Shown here in pieces: positions 36,039-44,857 of a DNA stretch of 64,000 bases (position 1 is the stretch's first letter; every line of letters begins with the position of its first letter). Made by a program: the position numbers and the translations under genes. Source of the DNA: Zoogloeaceae bacterium (GTDB lineage: Bacteria; Pseudomonadota; Gammaproteobacteria; Burkholderiales; Rhodocyclaceae); contig JACKMA010000006.1 in NCBI GenBank assembly GCA_024235635.1, positions 62,001 to 126,000 of the forward strand, in the 5' to 3' direction. The notes beneath the pieces were generated by a model, which was not told the DNA's origin, did no database searches, and saw only the letters and a program-made list of their open reading frames with translations.

Positions 36039-36235
36039 CTCTCGGTCTGGTAGTAGTAGGGCTTGACCGGTACCGAGGCGTCGTCGAAACGCTGCTGGGT
36101 CTCGAGCTTCTGCGGCTTGTCCCACCACAGGGCGCGACCCTTCTGCTGCTCGATGCGCTCGGCGGGGTGCTGTTCCATCCATTCGCGCATGAACTTGGTG
36201 TGCTCGGACTCGTAGCTGGTATCGACTTTGACCAT
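36035..36235 (-). CDS. DUF3460 family small protein
   Basis: 66 residues, charged and soluble. The N-terminal YESEHTKFMREWMEQHP and the C-terminal end with VPVKPYYYQTES match DUF3460, a small family found mainly in betaproteobacteria. Its function is unknown. GGGGAG precedes the ATG at good spacing. It is immediately followed by, or overlaps, the exonuclease gene. Confidence 0.8.
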   Translation of the reverse strand: MVKVDTSYESEHTKFMREWMEQHPAERIEQQKGRALWWDKPQKLETQQRFDDASVPVKPYYYQTES

Positions 36236-36319
36236 GGCATTCTCCCCAACAGGAGCGCGGATTCTACCAGCAGAGCCCGATCGCCGGGAAGCGGTGCCGG
36301 TCAGGCCGGGAGCGCGCCG

Positions 36320-38044
36320 TCACAGGCGTTCGAAGGCTTCCCGCAGCCGCGAGGGTTCGTCCATCTTGAGCAGGCGCTGGGCCTTGGTCGCGATCTCGCC
36401 GACGTCTGCACGAAGCACTTCCTGCTTGACCTCGAGGATCTGCGCCGGATGCATCGAGAACTGGCGCAGGCCGATACCGAGCAACAGCCGGGTGTAGGCC
36501 GGGTCGCCGGCCATCTCGCCGCACACCGACACCGGCAGGCCGAACCGCACGCCGGTCTGGATGGTCGAGCCGACCAGCCGCAGCACGGCCGGGTGGAGCG
36601 GATCGTAGAGATGGGCGACGGCTTCGTCGGTACGGTCGATCGCCAGCGTGTACTGGATCAGGTCGTTGGTGCCGATCGACAGGAATTGCAGACGGCGGAC
36701 GAACATGCCCAACGCCAGCGCCGCGGCCGGCACCTCGATCATGCCGCCGACCTGCACGCCCGCATCGAACTTCTGCTTGCGCTCCTTCAACTGCTCCTTG
36801 GCGCGGCCGATGAACGACAGCGCCTGATCGATCTCATGGGCGTGGGCCAGCATCGGGATCAGGATCTTCAGGTGTCCGTAGTGCGACGCCCGCAACAGGG
36901 CGCGCAGCTGCGCCATGAACATCTGCGGCTCGGACAGCGAATAGCGGATCGCCCGCAGCCCCAGCGCGGGATTCGGTTCCATGCGCTGGTTGACGCCGTT
37001 TAGCGCCTTGTCGGCGCCGATGTCCAGCGTACGGATGGTCACCGGCTTGCCCGGCATGCTCTTCAGCACGCTGCGGTAGGCCTCGAACTGTTCGTCTTCG
37101 TCGGGCAGGACCTCCCGGCCCATGAACAGGAACTCGGTGCGATACAGGCCGACGCCGTCGGCGCCGATGGACTTGGCGTGAGAAGCGTCGGCCGGCATCT
37201 CGATGTTGGCCAGCAGCTCGACCTCTTCGCCGTCGAGGGTGGTCGGTCTGGCGTTGGCGAGGCGCTTGAGCTTGGAGCGTTCGAGCTCGAGCTCGGCCTT
37301 GCGCAGGTGGTATTCCTCGAGCACGCGCTCGTCCGGTTCGACGATGACGACACCGCGGGTGCCATCGACGATCACCAGTTCGTCGTCTTCGACCAGCTGA
37401 CGGACGTTGCGCAGGGCCACCACCGCCGGAATGCTCTGACTGCGGGCGACGATCGCGGTGTGGCTGGTCGGACCGCCGACATCGGTGATGAAGCCGGCGA
37501 TGTTGTGATCGCGGAACGACAGCGTATCGGCTGGCGCCAGGTCATGGGCGACGACGATCGTGCCGAGGCCGTCGCGCCGCTTCGGCGGCAGGTGACCCGG
37601 GTGACCCAGCAGCACCTTGACCAGGCGTTCGACCACCTGCACGACGTCAGCCTTGCGCTCGCGCAGGTAGGCGTCCTCGATCTGGTCGAACTGCTCGATC
37701 AGTTGCTCCATCTGCTGCACCAGCGCCCATTCGGCGTTGCAGCGGCGCTCCGAGATGTGGGCGCGGGCTGCATCGACCAGCATCGGATCATCGAGCAGCA
37801 TCATGTGCAGGTCGAGAAACGCGCCGACTTCGCTGTGGGCATGGCCGCTGGCGGTGGCCGCCTTGAGACCGGTGAGTTCACCGCGCACGGTCTCGACGGC
37901 ATCGTCGAGCCGCGACAGTTCGGCCTTCAGGTGCTTCGGCGTGACATGGTAGTGACTGACCTCGAGCAGTGCGTGCGAGACCAGGTGGACATGGCCGATC
38001 GCGATCCCGTTCGAGACGGGCAGTCCGTGCAGCGTGAAGGGCAT
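36320..38044 (-). CDS. ptsI: Phosphoenolpyruvate-protein phosphotransferase (PTS enzyme I)
   Basis: 574 residues. The phosphorylated histidine is in GGPTSHTAIVARS. The PEP-binding barrel has GVGLYRTEFLFM, IRTLDIGADK, IEVPAAAL and the C-terminal SVCGEMAGDP. The enzyme passes phosphate from PEP to HPr. The ATG at 38044 begins MPFTLHGLPVSNGIAIG, a typical enzyme I start, 25 bases after ptsH. Together with ptsH and the EIIA gene it forms a three-gene phosphorelay with no sugar permease nearby, a common betaproteobacterial arrangement thought to be regulatory. Confidence 0.96.
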   Translation of the reverse strand: MPFTLHGLPVSNGIAIGHVHLVSHALLEVSHYHVTPKHLKAELSRLDDAVETVRGELTGLKAATASGHAHSEVGAFLDLHMMLLDDPMLVDAARAHISERRCNAEWALVQQMEQLIEQFDQIEDAYLRERKADVVQVVERLVKVLLGHPGHLPPKRRDGLGTIVVAHDLAPADTLSFRDHNIAGFITDVGGPTSHTAIVARSQSIPAVVALRNVRQLVEDDELVIVDGTRGVVIVEPDERVLEEYHLRKAELELERSKLKRLANARPTTLDGEEVELLANIEMPADASHAKSIGADGVGLYRTEFLFMGREVLPDEDEQFEAYRSVLKSMPGKPVTIRTLDIGADKALNGVNQRMEPNPALGLRAIRYSLSEPQMFMAQLRALLRASHYGHLKILIPMLAHAHEIDQALSFIGRAKEQLKERKQKFDAGVQVGGMIEVPAAALALGMFVRRLQFLSIGTNDLIQYTLAIDRTDEAVAHLYDPLHPAVLRLVGSTIQTGVRFGLPVSVCGEMAGDPAYTRLLLGIGLRQFSMHPAQILEVKQEVLRADVGEIATKAQRLLKMDEPSRLREAFERL

Positions 38045-38069
38045 GGCTGTAACGGCGCCGGGCGGGTGC

Positions 38070-38339
38070 CTATTCCTCCTCTTCGAAGCGGTTGGCGACG
38101 AGTGACACCAAGGCATCCATCGCCTCGTTCTCGTCCTCTCCGCTGGTGTCGATGATGATCGTACAGCCCTTTGCTGCCGCCAGCATCATCACCCCCATGA
38201 TGCTCTTGGCATTGACTCGGCGCTCGTTGCGTTCGAGCCAGACTTCTGCTGCGAAGCTGCTGGCGAGCTGGGTCAGCTTGGCGGACGCGCGCGCGTGCAG
38301 TCCCAGCTTGTTGATGATCTCGACTTCGGTTCGCGGCAT
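38070..38339 (-). CDS. ptsH: Phosphocarrier protein HPr
   Basis: 89 residues. The active-site histidine is in KLGLHARASAKL and the regulatory serine region is NAKSIMGVMML. HPr carries phosphate from enzyme I to the EIIA domain. The presence of the Ser46-type site means HPr kinase control is possible, but no hprK lies in the window. It starts seven bases after the EIIA stop and ends 25 before ptsI. Confidence 0.95.
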   Translation of the reverse strand: MPRTEVEIINKLGLHARASAKLTQLASSFAAEVWLERNERRVNAKSIMGVMMLAAAKGCTIIIDTSGEDENEAMDALVSLVANRFEEEE

Positions 38340-38346
38340 TCGGGCC

Positions 38347-38730
38347 TCATTTTATGTGGATCACCCCGTCGCAGCCGCCGCTGACCGCGCGCTGCACCAG
38401 GGTCTTCATGTCGTGCTCCCGGTAGGTCAGTACCCGCAGCATCATCGGCAGGTTGACCCCGGTGATGACCTCGTAGCGACCGGCCTGGCGCATCTTCATG
38501 GCAATATTGGCCGGCGTTGCGCCGAAGATGTCGGTCAGGATCAGCACGCCGGAACCGGCGTCGACCAGCTCGACCATGCGGCGCGCCAGCGGCAACAGGT
38601 CGAGCGGGTCGTCCTGGCCACTGATGCCCAGCTGGAGCACGTTCGGCGGCCGCCGGTTGAGCACATGGCAGGCGCATTGCAGCAAGGCCTCGCCGAGGCT
38701 CGCGTGGGTGACGATAAATACGCCGATCAT
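38347..38730 (-). CDS. PTS EIIA component, mannose/fructose type
   Basis: 127 residues of the EIIA-Man fold. The phosphorylated histidine is in IVTHASLGEALL, and ILTDIFGATPANIA is a second family hallmark. No EIIB or EIIC gene adjoins it. In related bacteria this protein is an acceptor of the PTS phosphorelay and serves regulation rather than sugar uptake. It is the first gene of the ptsH-ptsI cluster and lies 60 bases after spoT on the same strand. Confidence 0.93.
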   Translation of the reverse strand: MIGVFIVTHASLGEALLQCACHVLNRRPPNVLQLGISGQDDPLDLLPLARRMVELVDAGSGVLILTDIFGATPANIAMKMRQAGRYEVITGVNLPMMLRVLTYREHDMKTLVQRAVSGGCDGVIHIK

Positions 38731-38790
38731 GGTCCGGCCCCCGAGATTGCCCAGATTGTAGCGGCAGAGCGGCTCTGCGCGCAGCCCCGA

Positions 38791-40992
38791 TCAGGCGCTC
38801 CCGCCATCGCCCTTGCAGCGGATGATGCGTACCACCTCGGGTACGCGCCGGACAGCCCGCAACACCTTCGCGAGGTGGATGCGATCGGCCACCTGCAGCG
38901 TGAAGTTCAGCGTCGAGTAGGGAATCTGGTCGGCGTCCATGCCGACGTTCTGAATGTTGGAGTTCTCTTCGGCGATCGCGCTGGCGACCCGTGCGAGCAC
39001 GCCGCGCGCGTTCTGCGTCATCACCCGGATGGCGACGTCGAACAGGCGATCGTGGGCCGGCTCCCATTCCACGTCCACCCAGCGCCCGCGCTCGCCACGA
39101 ACCCGCTGGATGGACGGACAGTCGTGCACGTGCACTTCGAGACCCTGGCCCTTGCGGATGATGCCGATGATCGGGTCGCCGGGGATCGGCCGGCAGCATC
39201 GCGCCAGTTGCACCGCGATGCCCTCGCTGCCGCGGATCAGGATCGCGCCGGCAGGTTTCGGCTTGATGACGTCGGGGCGGCCGGTTTCCATGTCCTGGGC
39301 CTGCGACAGGCGGCGCGCGACGATTACCGGCAGGCGCTTGCCGAGGCCGATGTCGACGAAGATGTCGCGGCGGGCGCGCACGCCGCGGTCGCGCAGGAAG
39401 CGCTCCCAGGCGAAATTGCTGATCTGGCCGACCGACAGGCCGTGGGGTCGCAGCGCCTGGTTGAGCAGCCGCTCGCCCAGCGCCGCGGACTCCTCCTGCT
39501 GCACGTTCTTCAGGAAGTGGCGGATCTGCGAGCGTGCCTTGCCGGTGCGGGCGTACGATAGCCAGGCCGGATTGGGGCTGGCATGGGCGGCGGTGATGAT
39601 CTCGACCTGATCGCCGTTGCGCAGCTCGGTGCGCAGCGGCATCAGTTCGCCATTGACGCGGCAGGCGACGCAGCGATTGCCGACATCGGTATGCACCGCG
39701 TAGGCGAAATCGACCGGCGTCGAGCCGCGGGGCATCGAGAAGATCTTGCCGCGCGGTGAGAATACGTAGACTTCGCCCGGGAACAGATCGATCTTGACGT
39801 GCTCGAGGAATTCGGTGGCCTCGCCGCTGGTCGATTGCAGTTCGAGCAGCGATTGCAGCCAGCTGTGGGTCTTGTGCTGCAACTCGGACAGCGTGCGCTC
39901 GTCCTCCTTGTACAGCCAGTGCGAGGCGACCCCGCTTTCGGCGATGTGGTGCATCTCCTGGGTGCGGATCTGCACTTCCACCGGCGTGCCGAAGGGTCCG
40001 ATCAGCGTCGTGTGCAGGGACTGGTAGCCGTTGCCCTTGGGAATCGCGATGTAGTCCTTGAACTTGCCAGGCACCGGCTTGTAGAGCGCGTGCAACGCCC
40101 CCATCGCGAGATAGCACGTCGGCACGTCGCGGACGATCACGCGAAAGCCGTAGATGTCGAGCACCTGCGAGAACGACAGGTTCTTCTCGACCATCTTCCG
40201 GTAGATGCCGTAGATGTGCTTCTCGCGGCCGTGGATTTCGGCCGCGATGCCCCACTGCGGCAAGCGTTCGTCGAGGGCGGTGAGCACCTTGCCGATGACT
40301 TCGCGCCGGTTGCCGCGGGCCGATCGCACCGCCTTCGTCAGCACCCGGAATCGCATCGGGTACTTGTGCTCGAACGACAGTTCCTGCAGTTCGCGGAACA
40401 TCTGGTTGAGACCCAACCGGTTGGCGATCGGCGCGTAGATCTCGAAGGTCTCGCTGGCGACCCGGCGCCGCTTCGCCGGGCTCACCGAATCGAGGGTGCG
40501 CATGTTGTGCAGGCGGTCGGCGAGCTTGATCAGGATCACCCGCAGATCGCTCGCCATCGCCAGCAGCATCTTGCGGAAATTCTCGGCCTGCGCCTCTTCC
40601 TGTGACTGGAACTCGATCTTGTCGAGCTTGGACAGGCCGTCGACCAGCTCAGCGGTGACCTTGCCGAAGGCGTCGGCGATCTCCTGCTTGGTGATCGCGG
40701 TGTCCTCCATGACGTCATGGAGGAGGGCGGCGATCAGCGCCTGCGGGTCGAGCCGCCAGCCGGCGACGATCTCGGCGACCGCCACCGGGTGGGTGACGTA
40801 GGGCTCGCCGCTCTGGCGGAACTGTCCGTCGTGGGCGCGCGCGGCAAAGTGATACGCAGCCTCGACGCGACCGATGTCCTCGATCCTGAGGTATTCGCCG
40901 AGGGTCGCGCGCAGCCGCTCGAAATCGAGCGCGACGACGCTGGAAGCGGGCAGTGGCCTTGCCGGGGAGGTCGCGGGCTGGGCTTCGGCCAC
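38791..40992 (-). CDS. spoT: Bifunctional (p)ppGpp synthetase/hydrolase (RelA/SpoT)
   Basis: About 733 residues. The hydrolase HD domain is intact (YVTHPVAVAEIVAG, LLHDVMEDT). The synthetase domain follows (YGIYRKMVEKNLSF, DIYGFRVIV, YKDYIAIPKGNGYQSLHT-like KFKDYIAIPKGNGYQSLH). A TGS domain (GSTPVDFAYAVHTDVG) and a C-terminal ACT domain close the protein. Both catalytic halves look complete, as in the single Rel/Spo protein or SpoT. The GTG at 40992 has GGGAGGAG ten bases upstream; a longer frame would overlap rpoZ. It follows gmk and rpoZ on the same strand. Confidence 0.95.
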   Translation of the reverse strand: MAEAQPATSPARPLPASSVVALDFERLRATLGEYLRIEDIGRVEAAYHFAARAHDGQFRQSGEPYVTHPVAVAEIVAGWRLDPQALIAALLHDVMEDTAITKQEIADAFGKVTAELVDGLSKLDKIEFQSQEEAQAENFRKMLLAMASDLRVILIKLADRLHNMRTLDSVSPAKRRRVASETFEIYAPIANRLGLNQMFRELQELSFEHKYPMRFRVLTKAVRSARGNRREVIGKVLTALDERLPQWGIAAEIHGREKHIYGIYRKMVEKNLSFSQVLDIYGFRVIVRDVPTCYLAMGALHALYKPVPGKFKDYIAIPKGNGYQSLHTTLIGPFGTPVEVQIRTQEMHHIAESGVASHWLYKEDERTLSELQHKTHSWLQSLLELQSTSGEATEFLEHVKIDLFPGEVYVFSPRGKIFSMPRGSTPVDFAYAVHTDVGNRCVACRVNGELMPLRTELRNGDQVEIITAAHASPNPAWLSYARTGKARSQIRHFLKNVQQEESAALGERLLNQALRPHGLSVGQISNFAWERFLRDRGVRARRDIFVDIGLGKRLPVIVARRLSQAQDMETGRPDVIKPKPAGAILIRGSEGIAVQLARCCRPIPGDPIIGIIRKGQGLEVHVHDCPSIQRVRGERGRWVDVEWEPAHDRLFDVAIRVMTQNARGVLARVASAIAEENSNIQNVGMDADQIPYSTLNFTLQVADRIHLAKVLRAVRRVPEVVRIIRCKGDGGSA

Positions 40993-41020
40993 GATAGGTG
41001 CGCTCCTCCCGTACAGCGGA

Positions 41021-41236
41021 TCAGGCCTGGCCGCGATTGAGCATCTCCAGTCCGACCTTGCCGGCGGCGATCTCACGCAACGCGATGACCGTCGGCTTGT
41101 CCTTGTCGGTGCGGTCGGTTTCGATCTGCGGCATGGCGCCGGCCGTCAACTGGCGTGCGCGATAGGTGGCGGCCAGAGTCAGCTGGAAGCGGTTGGGGAT
41201 TCTGTTGAGGCAGTCTTCGACGGTGATGCGGGCCAT
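41021..41236 (-). CDS. rpoZ: RNA polymerase omega subunit
   Basis: 71 residues. MARITVEDCLNRIPNRFQLTLAATYRARQL (first half quoted by its ends MARITVEDCL and YRARQL) and the tail VIALREIAAGKVG are typical. Omega helps the assembly of RNA polymerase and contributes to the ppGpp binding site, which fits its place between gmk and spoT. It starts three bases after gmk, so the two are probably cotranslated. Confidence 0.95.
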   Translation of the reverse strand: MARITVEDCLNRIPNRFQLTLAATYRARQLTAGAMPQIETDRTDKDKPTVIALREIAAGKVGLEMLNRGQA

Positions 41237-41239
41237 GCT

Positions 41240-41875
41240 TCAATCCTGTTCGAGAGATTCAAAAAATGAGGGGTGGCGCTGCTTCTGGTTGGAATAGCGC
41301 AGCCGCGCCGCCTGCAATACTGCCTGCAGGTCGTCGAGGGCCACCGGTAACTCGTTGTTGATTATAACGTAGTCGAATTCCGCCAGATGGCGCATCTCGT
41401 CGCGAGCGGCACTCAGCCGTCGCGCGATCACCGATTCGCTGTCGGTGCCGCGTCCGCGCAGGCGGTGCTCGAGTTCGGCGATTGTCGGCGGTAGCACGAA
41501 GACGCCGATCGCCGCCGGGAAATGCGCTCTGACCTGCTGCGCACCCTGCCAGTCGATTTCGAGCACGATGTCGCGGCCGCCGGCGATCTGCTCATGCAGC
41601 CACCGCGACGACGTGCCATAGAGGTTGCCATGCACTTCCGCCCATTCGACGAATTCGCCACGGTCGCGCCGGGCGACGAAGTCGCCATCATCGACGAAAT
41701 GGTAGTGCACGCCGTCCGATTCTCCTGCGCGCGGTGCGCGGGTCGTGAACGACACCGACAGTCCGAGCGCCGGCTCGCGCGCGAGCAGGCCGCGCACCAG
41801 GGTGGTCTTGCCGGCGCCGGATGCCGCGCTGACGATCAGCAGCGTGCCGGCGCCGGACTCGGCTGCCACGGTCAT
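41240..41875 (-). CDS. gmk: Guanylate kinase
   Basis: 211 residues. The P-loop SGAGKTTLVRGLL lies at about residues 19-31, followed by SFTTRAPRAGE and the GMP-binding EIDWQGAQQVR. It phosphorylates GMP to GDP. Its start overlaps the yicC stop by four bases (ATGA). The order yicC-gmk-rpoZ-spoT is conserved in beta- and gammaproteobacteria. Confidence 0.97.
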   Translation of the reverse strand: MTVAAESGAGTLLIVSAASGAGKTTLVRGLLAREPALGLSVSFTTRAPRAGESDGVHYHFVDDGDFVARRDRGEFVEWAEVHGNLYGTSSRWLHEQIAGGRDIVLEIDWQGAQQVRAHFPAAIGVFVLPPTIAELEHRLRGRGTDSESVIARRLSAARDEMRHLAEFDYVIINNELPVALDDLQAVLQAARLRYSNQKQRHPSFFESLEQD

Positions 41876-42738
41876 TCGAGGTTCTGGACCTGTTCGCGCA
41901 TCTGTTCGACGTAGAGCTTGAGCTCGACCGCAATCGACGTCAGGTCGGAGGAAAAGGACTTCGAGCCCAGTGTGTTGGCCTCGCGATTGAGCTCCTGCAT
42001 CAGGAAATCGAGGCGCTTGCCGGCGATGCCGCCGGCGGCGAGGATGCGCTCGACTTCGTCGAGGTGGGTCGCCAGACGCGCCAGTTCCTCGGCGACGTCG
42101 ACCCGCTGCGCGAACACCGCCACCTCCTGGCGGATGCGTTCCTCGTCCATCGACGCCACGGCTTCGCGCAGGCGTCCCGCCAGCCGTTCCTGGTAATCCG
42201 CGACCTGGGCCGGTACCAGCGGCTCGGCACGACTCACCAGAGCGCGCATCAGCGACACGCGCTCGCGCACGACATCGGCCAGCTTGGCGCCTTCGCGGGC
42301 ACGACTCGCGACCAGTTCGTCGAGCGCCTCGCCGGCGAGCTCGACCACCTGCGCCTGCATCTGCTCGTAGCGCAGGCCGTCGTCGTCGAGCATGCCCGGC
42401 CAGCGCAGGATGTCGTTGACCGAAAACGGCGTGGCGCCGGGCAGCACGTCGAGCACGCTCTGCTGGGCGTGGCCGAGCTGGTCGAGCAGGCTCCGGTTGA
42501 GGTTGAGTTCGCGCGGCGCGGTGTCGTTATGCTGCAGATTGAGCCGACATTCGACCTTGCCGCGTTTCAGGCGCGCGCCGATCAGTTCGCGCAGCTGCGG
42601 TTCGGCCTGGCGCAGGTCCTCGACGATGCGGAACCCGAGATCCAGGTAGCGGGAATTGACGCTGCGCAGTTCGAGGTGCAGGGTCACTGGACCGAGGTCG
42701 CGGCTGTGCGAGGCAAAGCCGGTCATGCTATGGATCAT
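41872..42738 (-). CDS. yicC: YicC family endoribonuclease
   Basis: 288 residues. The N-terminus MIHSMTGFASHSRD and SVNSRYLDLGFR, plus the C-terminal DFLMQELNREANTLGSKS and ELKLYVEQMREQVQNLE, are diagnostic of YicC. E. coli YicC is reported as an endoribonuclease that cleaves RyhB-like RNA. The ATG at 42738 gives the family N-terminus; longer frames do not. It is the first gene of the yicC-gmk-rpoZ-spoT unit and has a plausible promoter upstream. Confidence 0.94.
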   Translation of the reverse strand: MIHSMTGFASHSRDLGPVTLHLELRSVNSRYLDLGFRIVEDLRQAEPQLRELIGARLKRGKVECRLNLQHNDTAPRELNLNRSLLDQLGHAQQSVLDVLPGATPFSVNDILRWPGMLDDDGLRYEQMQAQVVELAGEALDELVASRAREGAKLADVVRERVSLMRALVSRAEPLVPAQVADYQERLAGRLREAVASMDEERIRQEVAVFAQRVDVAEELARLATHLDEVERILAAGGIAGKRLDFLMQELNREANTLGSKSFSSDLTSIAVELKLYVEQMREQVQNLE

Positions 42739-42772
42739 GCTGGGTTTCCGGGGTTTTCGCTGCAGTGCAAAC

Positions 42773-42801
42773 TTTACAGCGCTGGTTTCAAACAACGACA
42801 A
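42773..42801 (-). promoter_or_regulatory. Candidate sigma-70 promoter for yicC-gmk-rpoZ-spoT
   Basis: On the leftward strand TTGTCG (-35) and TGTAAA (-10) are separated by exactly 17 bases, about 35 bases before the yicC start. Each matches four of six consensus positions. Confidence 0.4.
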
Positions 42802-42983
42802 TCGGGACGTAATCATGGATAGTAGCGCCCCGAGCGGGATATTTCACGGTTAGCCGGCAGGTGACGGCTGGGGCGTCGGCCCGCCCCTCGCCGGACGGAA
42901 CCCGCCGACCGGCGGCCACAGCCAGGAGGAGCGGGCCGGATCCGTATTCTGATTGCATGGACTTGATGCACCGCCACTGACCG

Positions 42984-43937
42984 ATGCCTGCCCAGGCCAA
43001 CTGCCCGCTTCCCTCTGGATTCCAACTGGAGCAGTACCGTATCGAGCGCCAACTGTCGCTCGGGGGTTTCTCCATCGTGTATCTGGCCTACGATCAGGCG
43101 GGCACGCCGGTGGCCATCAAGGAGTATCTGCCCAACTCGCTGGCGCTGCGCAAGGAGGGGCAGATTGCGCCGCAGATCACCGACGAGCATCTGTCCGCGT
43201 TCCGCTACGGCATGAAGTGCTTCTTCGAGGAGGGGCGGTCGCTGGCGCGGCTGATGCACCCCAACGTCGTCCGGGTCTTGAACTTCTTCCGCGCCAACAA
43301 TACCGTCTATATGGTGATGCATTTCGAACGCGGGCGGACCCTCAACGACTACGTCCATCGCCATCGTCAGCGTGGGGACATCAGCGAACGCTTCCTGCGC
43401 GGCGTATTCACGCGCATGCTCAACGGCCTTCGCGAGGTTCATGCCCACAAGCTGCTGCATCTCGACATCAAGCCCTCGAACATCTACCTGCGTGCCGACG
43501 GCACGCCGGTGCTGCTGGATTTCGGCGCCGCCCGCCAGACCCTGATGAGTGACCAGCCGGTACTGAAGCCGATGTACACCCCGGGTTTCGCGTCCCCTGA
43601 GCAGCTTGCCAGTCGCAGCGGGCTGGGCCCCTGGAGCGACATCTACAGCGTCGGCGCGAGCCTCTACGCCTGCATTGCCGGCGGTCCGCCACAACGGGCC
43701 GACGAGCGCGACGAACGCGACGAACTGGTGCCTGCGGTGAAACAGTTTGCAGGCAAGTACAACCGCCAGCTGCTGCAGACCATCGACTGGTGCCTCGAAC
43801 TCGATCCGCTCAAGCGGCCCCAGAGCGTCTATGCGCTGCAAAAGGCCCTGGCCAGCCCGACGGGTGCGGATCCGGTGCCCGGCACCTGGTTCACTGACTG
43901 GAGTACGCGCTTGCGTACCTTCATCGGACGCCAATGA
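42984..43937 (+). CDS. Serine/threonine protein kinase
   Basis: 317 residues. The kinase core is complete: the glycine loop LSLGGFSIVYLA, the lysine in VAIKEYLP, the catalytic loop HLDIKPSN and the DFG motif LLDFGAAR. PVLKPMYTPGFASPEQ lies in the activation and P+1 segment. No membrane helix is present, so it is cytosolic. It overlaps the next gene, a PP2C phosphatase, by four bases (ATGA). The two should form a reversible Thr/Ser phosphorylation switch. Its targets are unknown; the ATG lacks a clear ribosome binding site. Confidence 0.93.
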   Translation: MPAQANCPLPSGFQLEQYRIERQLSLGGFSIVYLAYDQAGTPVAIKEYLPNSLALRKEGQIAPQITDEHLSAFRYGMKCFFEEGRSLARLMHPNVVRVLNFFRANNTVYMVMHFERGRTLNDYVHRHRQRGDISERFLRGVFTRMLNGLREVHAHKLLHLDIKPSNIYLRADGTPVLLDFGAARQTLMSDQPVLKPMYTPGFASPEQLASRSGLGPWSDIYSVGASLYACIAGGPPQRADERDERDELVPAVKQFAGKYNRQLLQTIDWCLELDPLKRPQSVYALQKALASPTGADPVPGTWFTDWSTRLRTFIGRQ

Positions 43938-44857
43938 AGTTCACGATCTTCCAGGAGAGCCGCATCGGGCGGCGACGCAACAACCAGGACCGCGTGGCCT
44001 ATTCCTATTCGCGCGAGGCCCTGCTGATGATCGTCGCCGACGGCATGGGGGGGCATCTGCACGGCGAGGTGGCAGCGCAGATCGCAGTGCAGTTCGTCGC
44101 CCAGGCGTTCCAGCGCGAAGCCCGGCCGGGGCTCGCCGACCCCGTGCTGTTCCTGTCCCGGGCATTGACCAACGCCCACCACGCGATCCTCGACTACGCG
44201 TTCGACAAGTCACTCGACGACGCCCCGCGCACCACCGTCGTCGCGAGCATCATCCAGGACAGCCAGGCCTACTGGGCGCACGCCGGCGACTCCAGGCTGT
44301 ACCTGTTGCGCCGACGCGAAATCGCGTCGCGAACCAAGGACCATTCCCGTGTCCAGCTGATGATGGACCAGGGATTGCTCGACGCCGAAGGCGCGGCCAA
44401 GCATCCGAGCAGAAACCGCATCTACAGCTGTCTCGGTGGCAGCCATTCACCCCAGATCGAGTTCTCGAAGCGCACGCCGCTGTATCGCGGCGACGTCATC
44501 GCGATCTGCTCGGACGGCGTATGGGGACCACTCGACGACCAGCTCGTGATCGCCAATCTGGCCAGTGGGCGGGTCATGGAGACCGTGCCCAAGATCATGG
44601 ACCTTGCCGAGCAACGCGCCGGGCCGACCTGCGACAACCTGTCGCTGATTGCGCTGAACTGGGAGGAGAACTACGCTGAGGGGCAGCCCGGCAGCGTTTC
44701 CACCAAGACCATGGAGCTGGGCGCATTCACGACGCAGATGGAGGGCTTTCTGCGGACCCGGCCGGCAGGCGGCAGCGGTCACGAGGACCTTTCCGACGAC
44801 GAGATCGAGCGCGCGATTCGCGAGATCAACCAGGCCATTCAGAAATACACCAAATGA
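43934..44857 (+). CDS. PP2C-family protein phosphatase
   Basis: 307 residues. The metal-binding motifs are present: N-terminal RRRNNQDRV, VADGMGGHLHGE, WAHAGDSRLYLL and CSDGVWGPL, with CDNLSLIALNW near the end of the domain. The enzyme removes phosphate from Ser or Thr and is the natural partner of the kinase just upstream. An extra helical tail of about 60 residues rich in acidic residues follows the domain. Its stop overlaps the start of rph (ATGA), so three genes are coupled. Confidence 0.93.
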   Translation: MKFTIFQESRIGRRRNNQDRVAYSYSREALLMIVADGMGGHLHGEVAAQIAVQFVAQAFQREARPGLADPVLFLSRALTNAHHAILDYAFDKSLDDAPRTTVVASIIQDSQAYWAHAGDSRLYLLRRREIASRTKDHSRVQLMMDQGLLDAEGAAKHPSRNRIYSCLGGSHSPQIEFSKRTPLYRGDVIAICSDGVWGPLDDQLVIANLASGRVMETVPKIMDLAEQRAGPTCDNLSLIALNWEENYAEGQPGSVSTKTMELGAFTTQMEGFLRTRPAGGSGHEDLSDDEIERAIREINQAIQKYTK

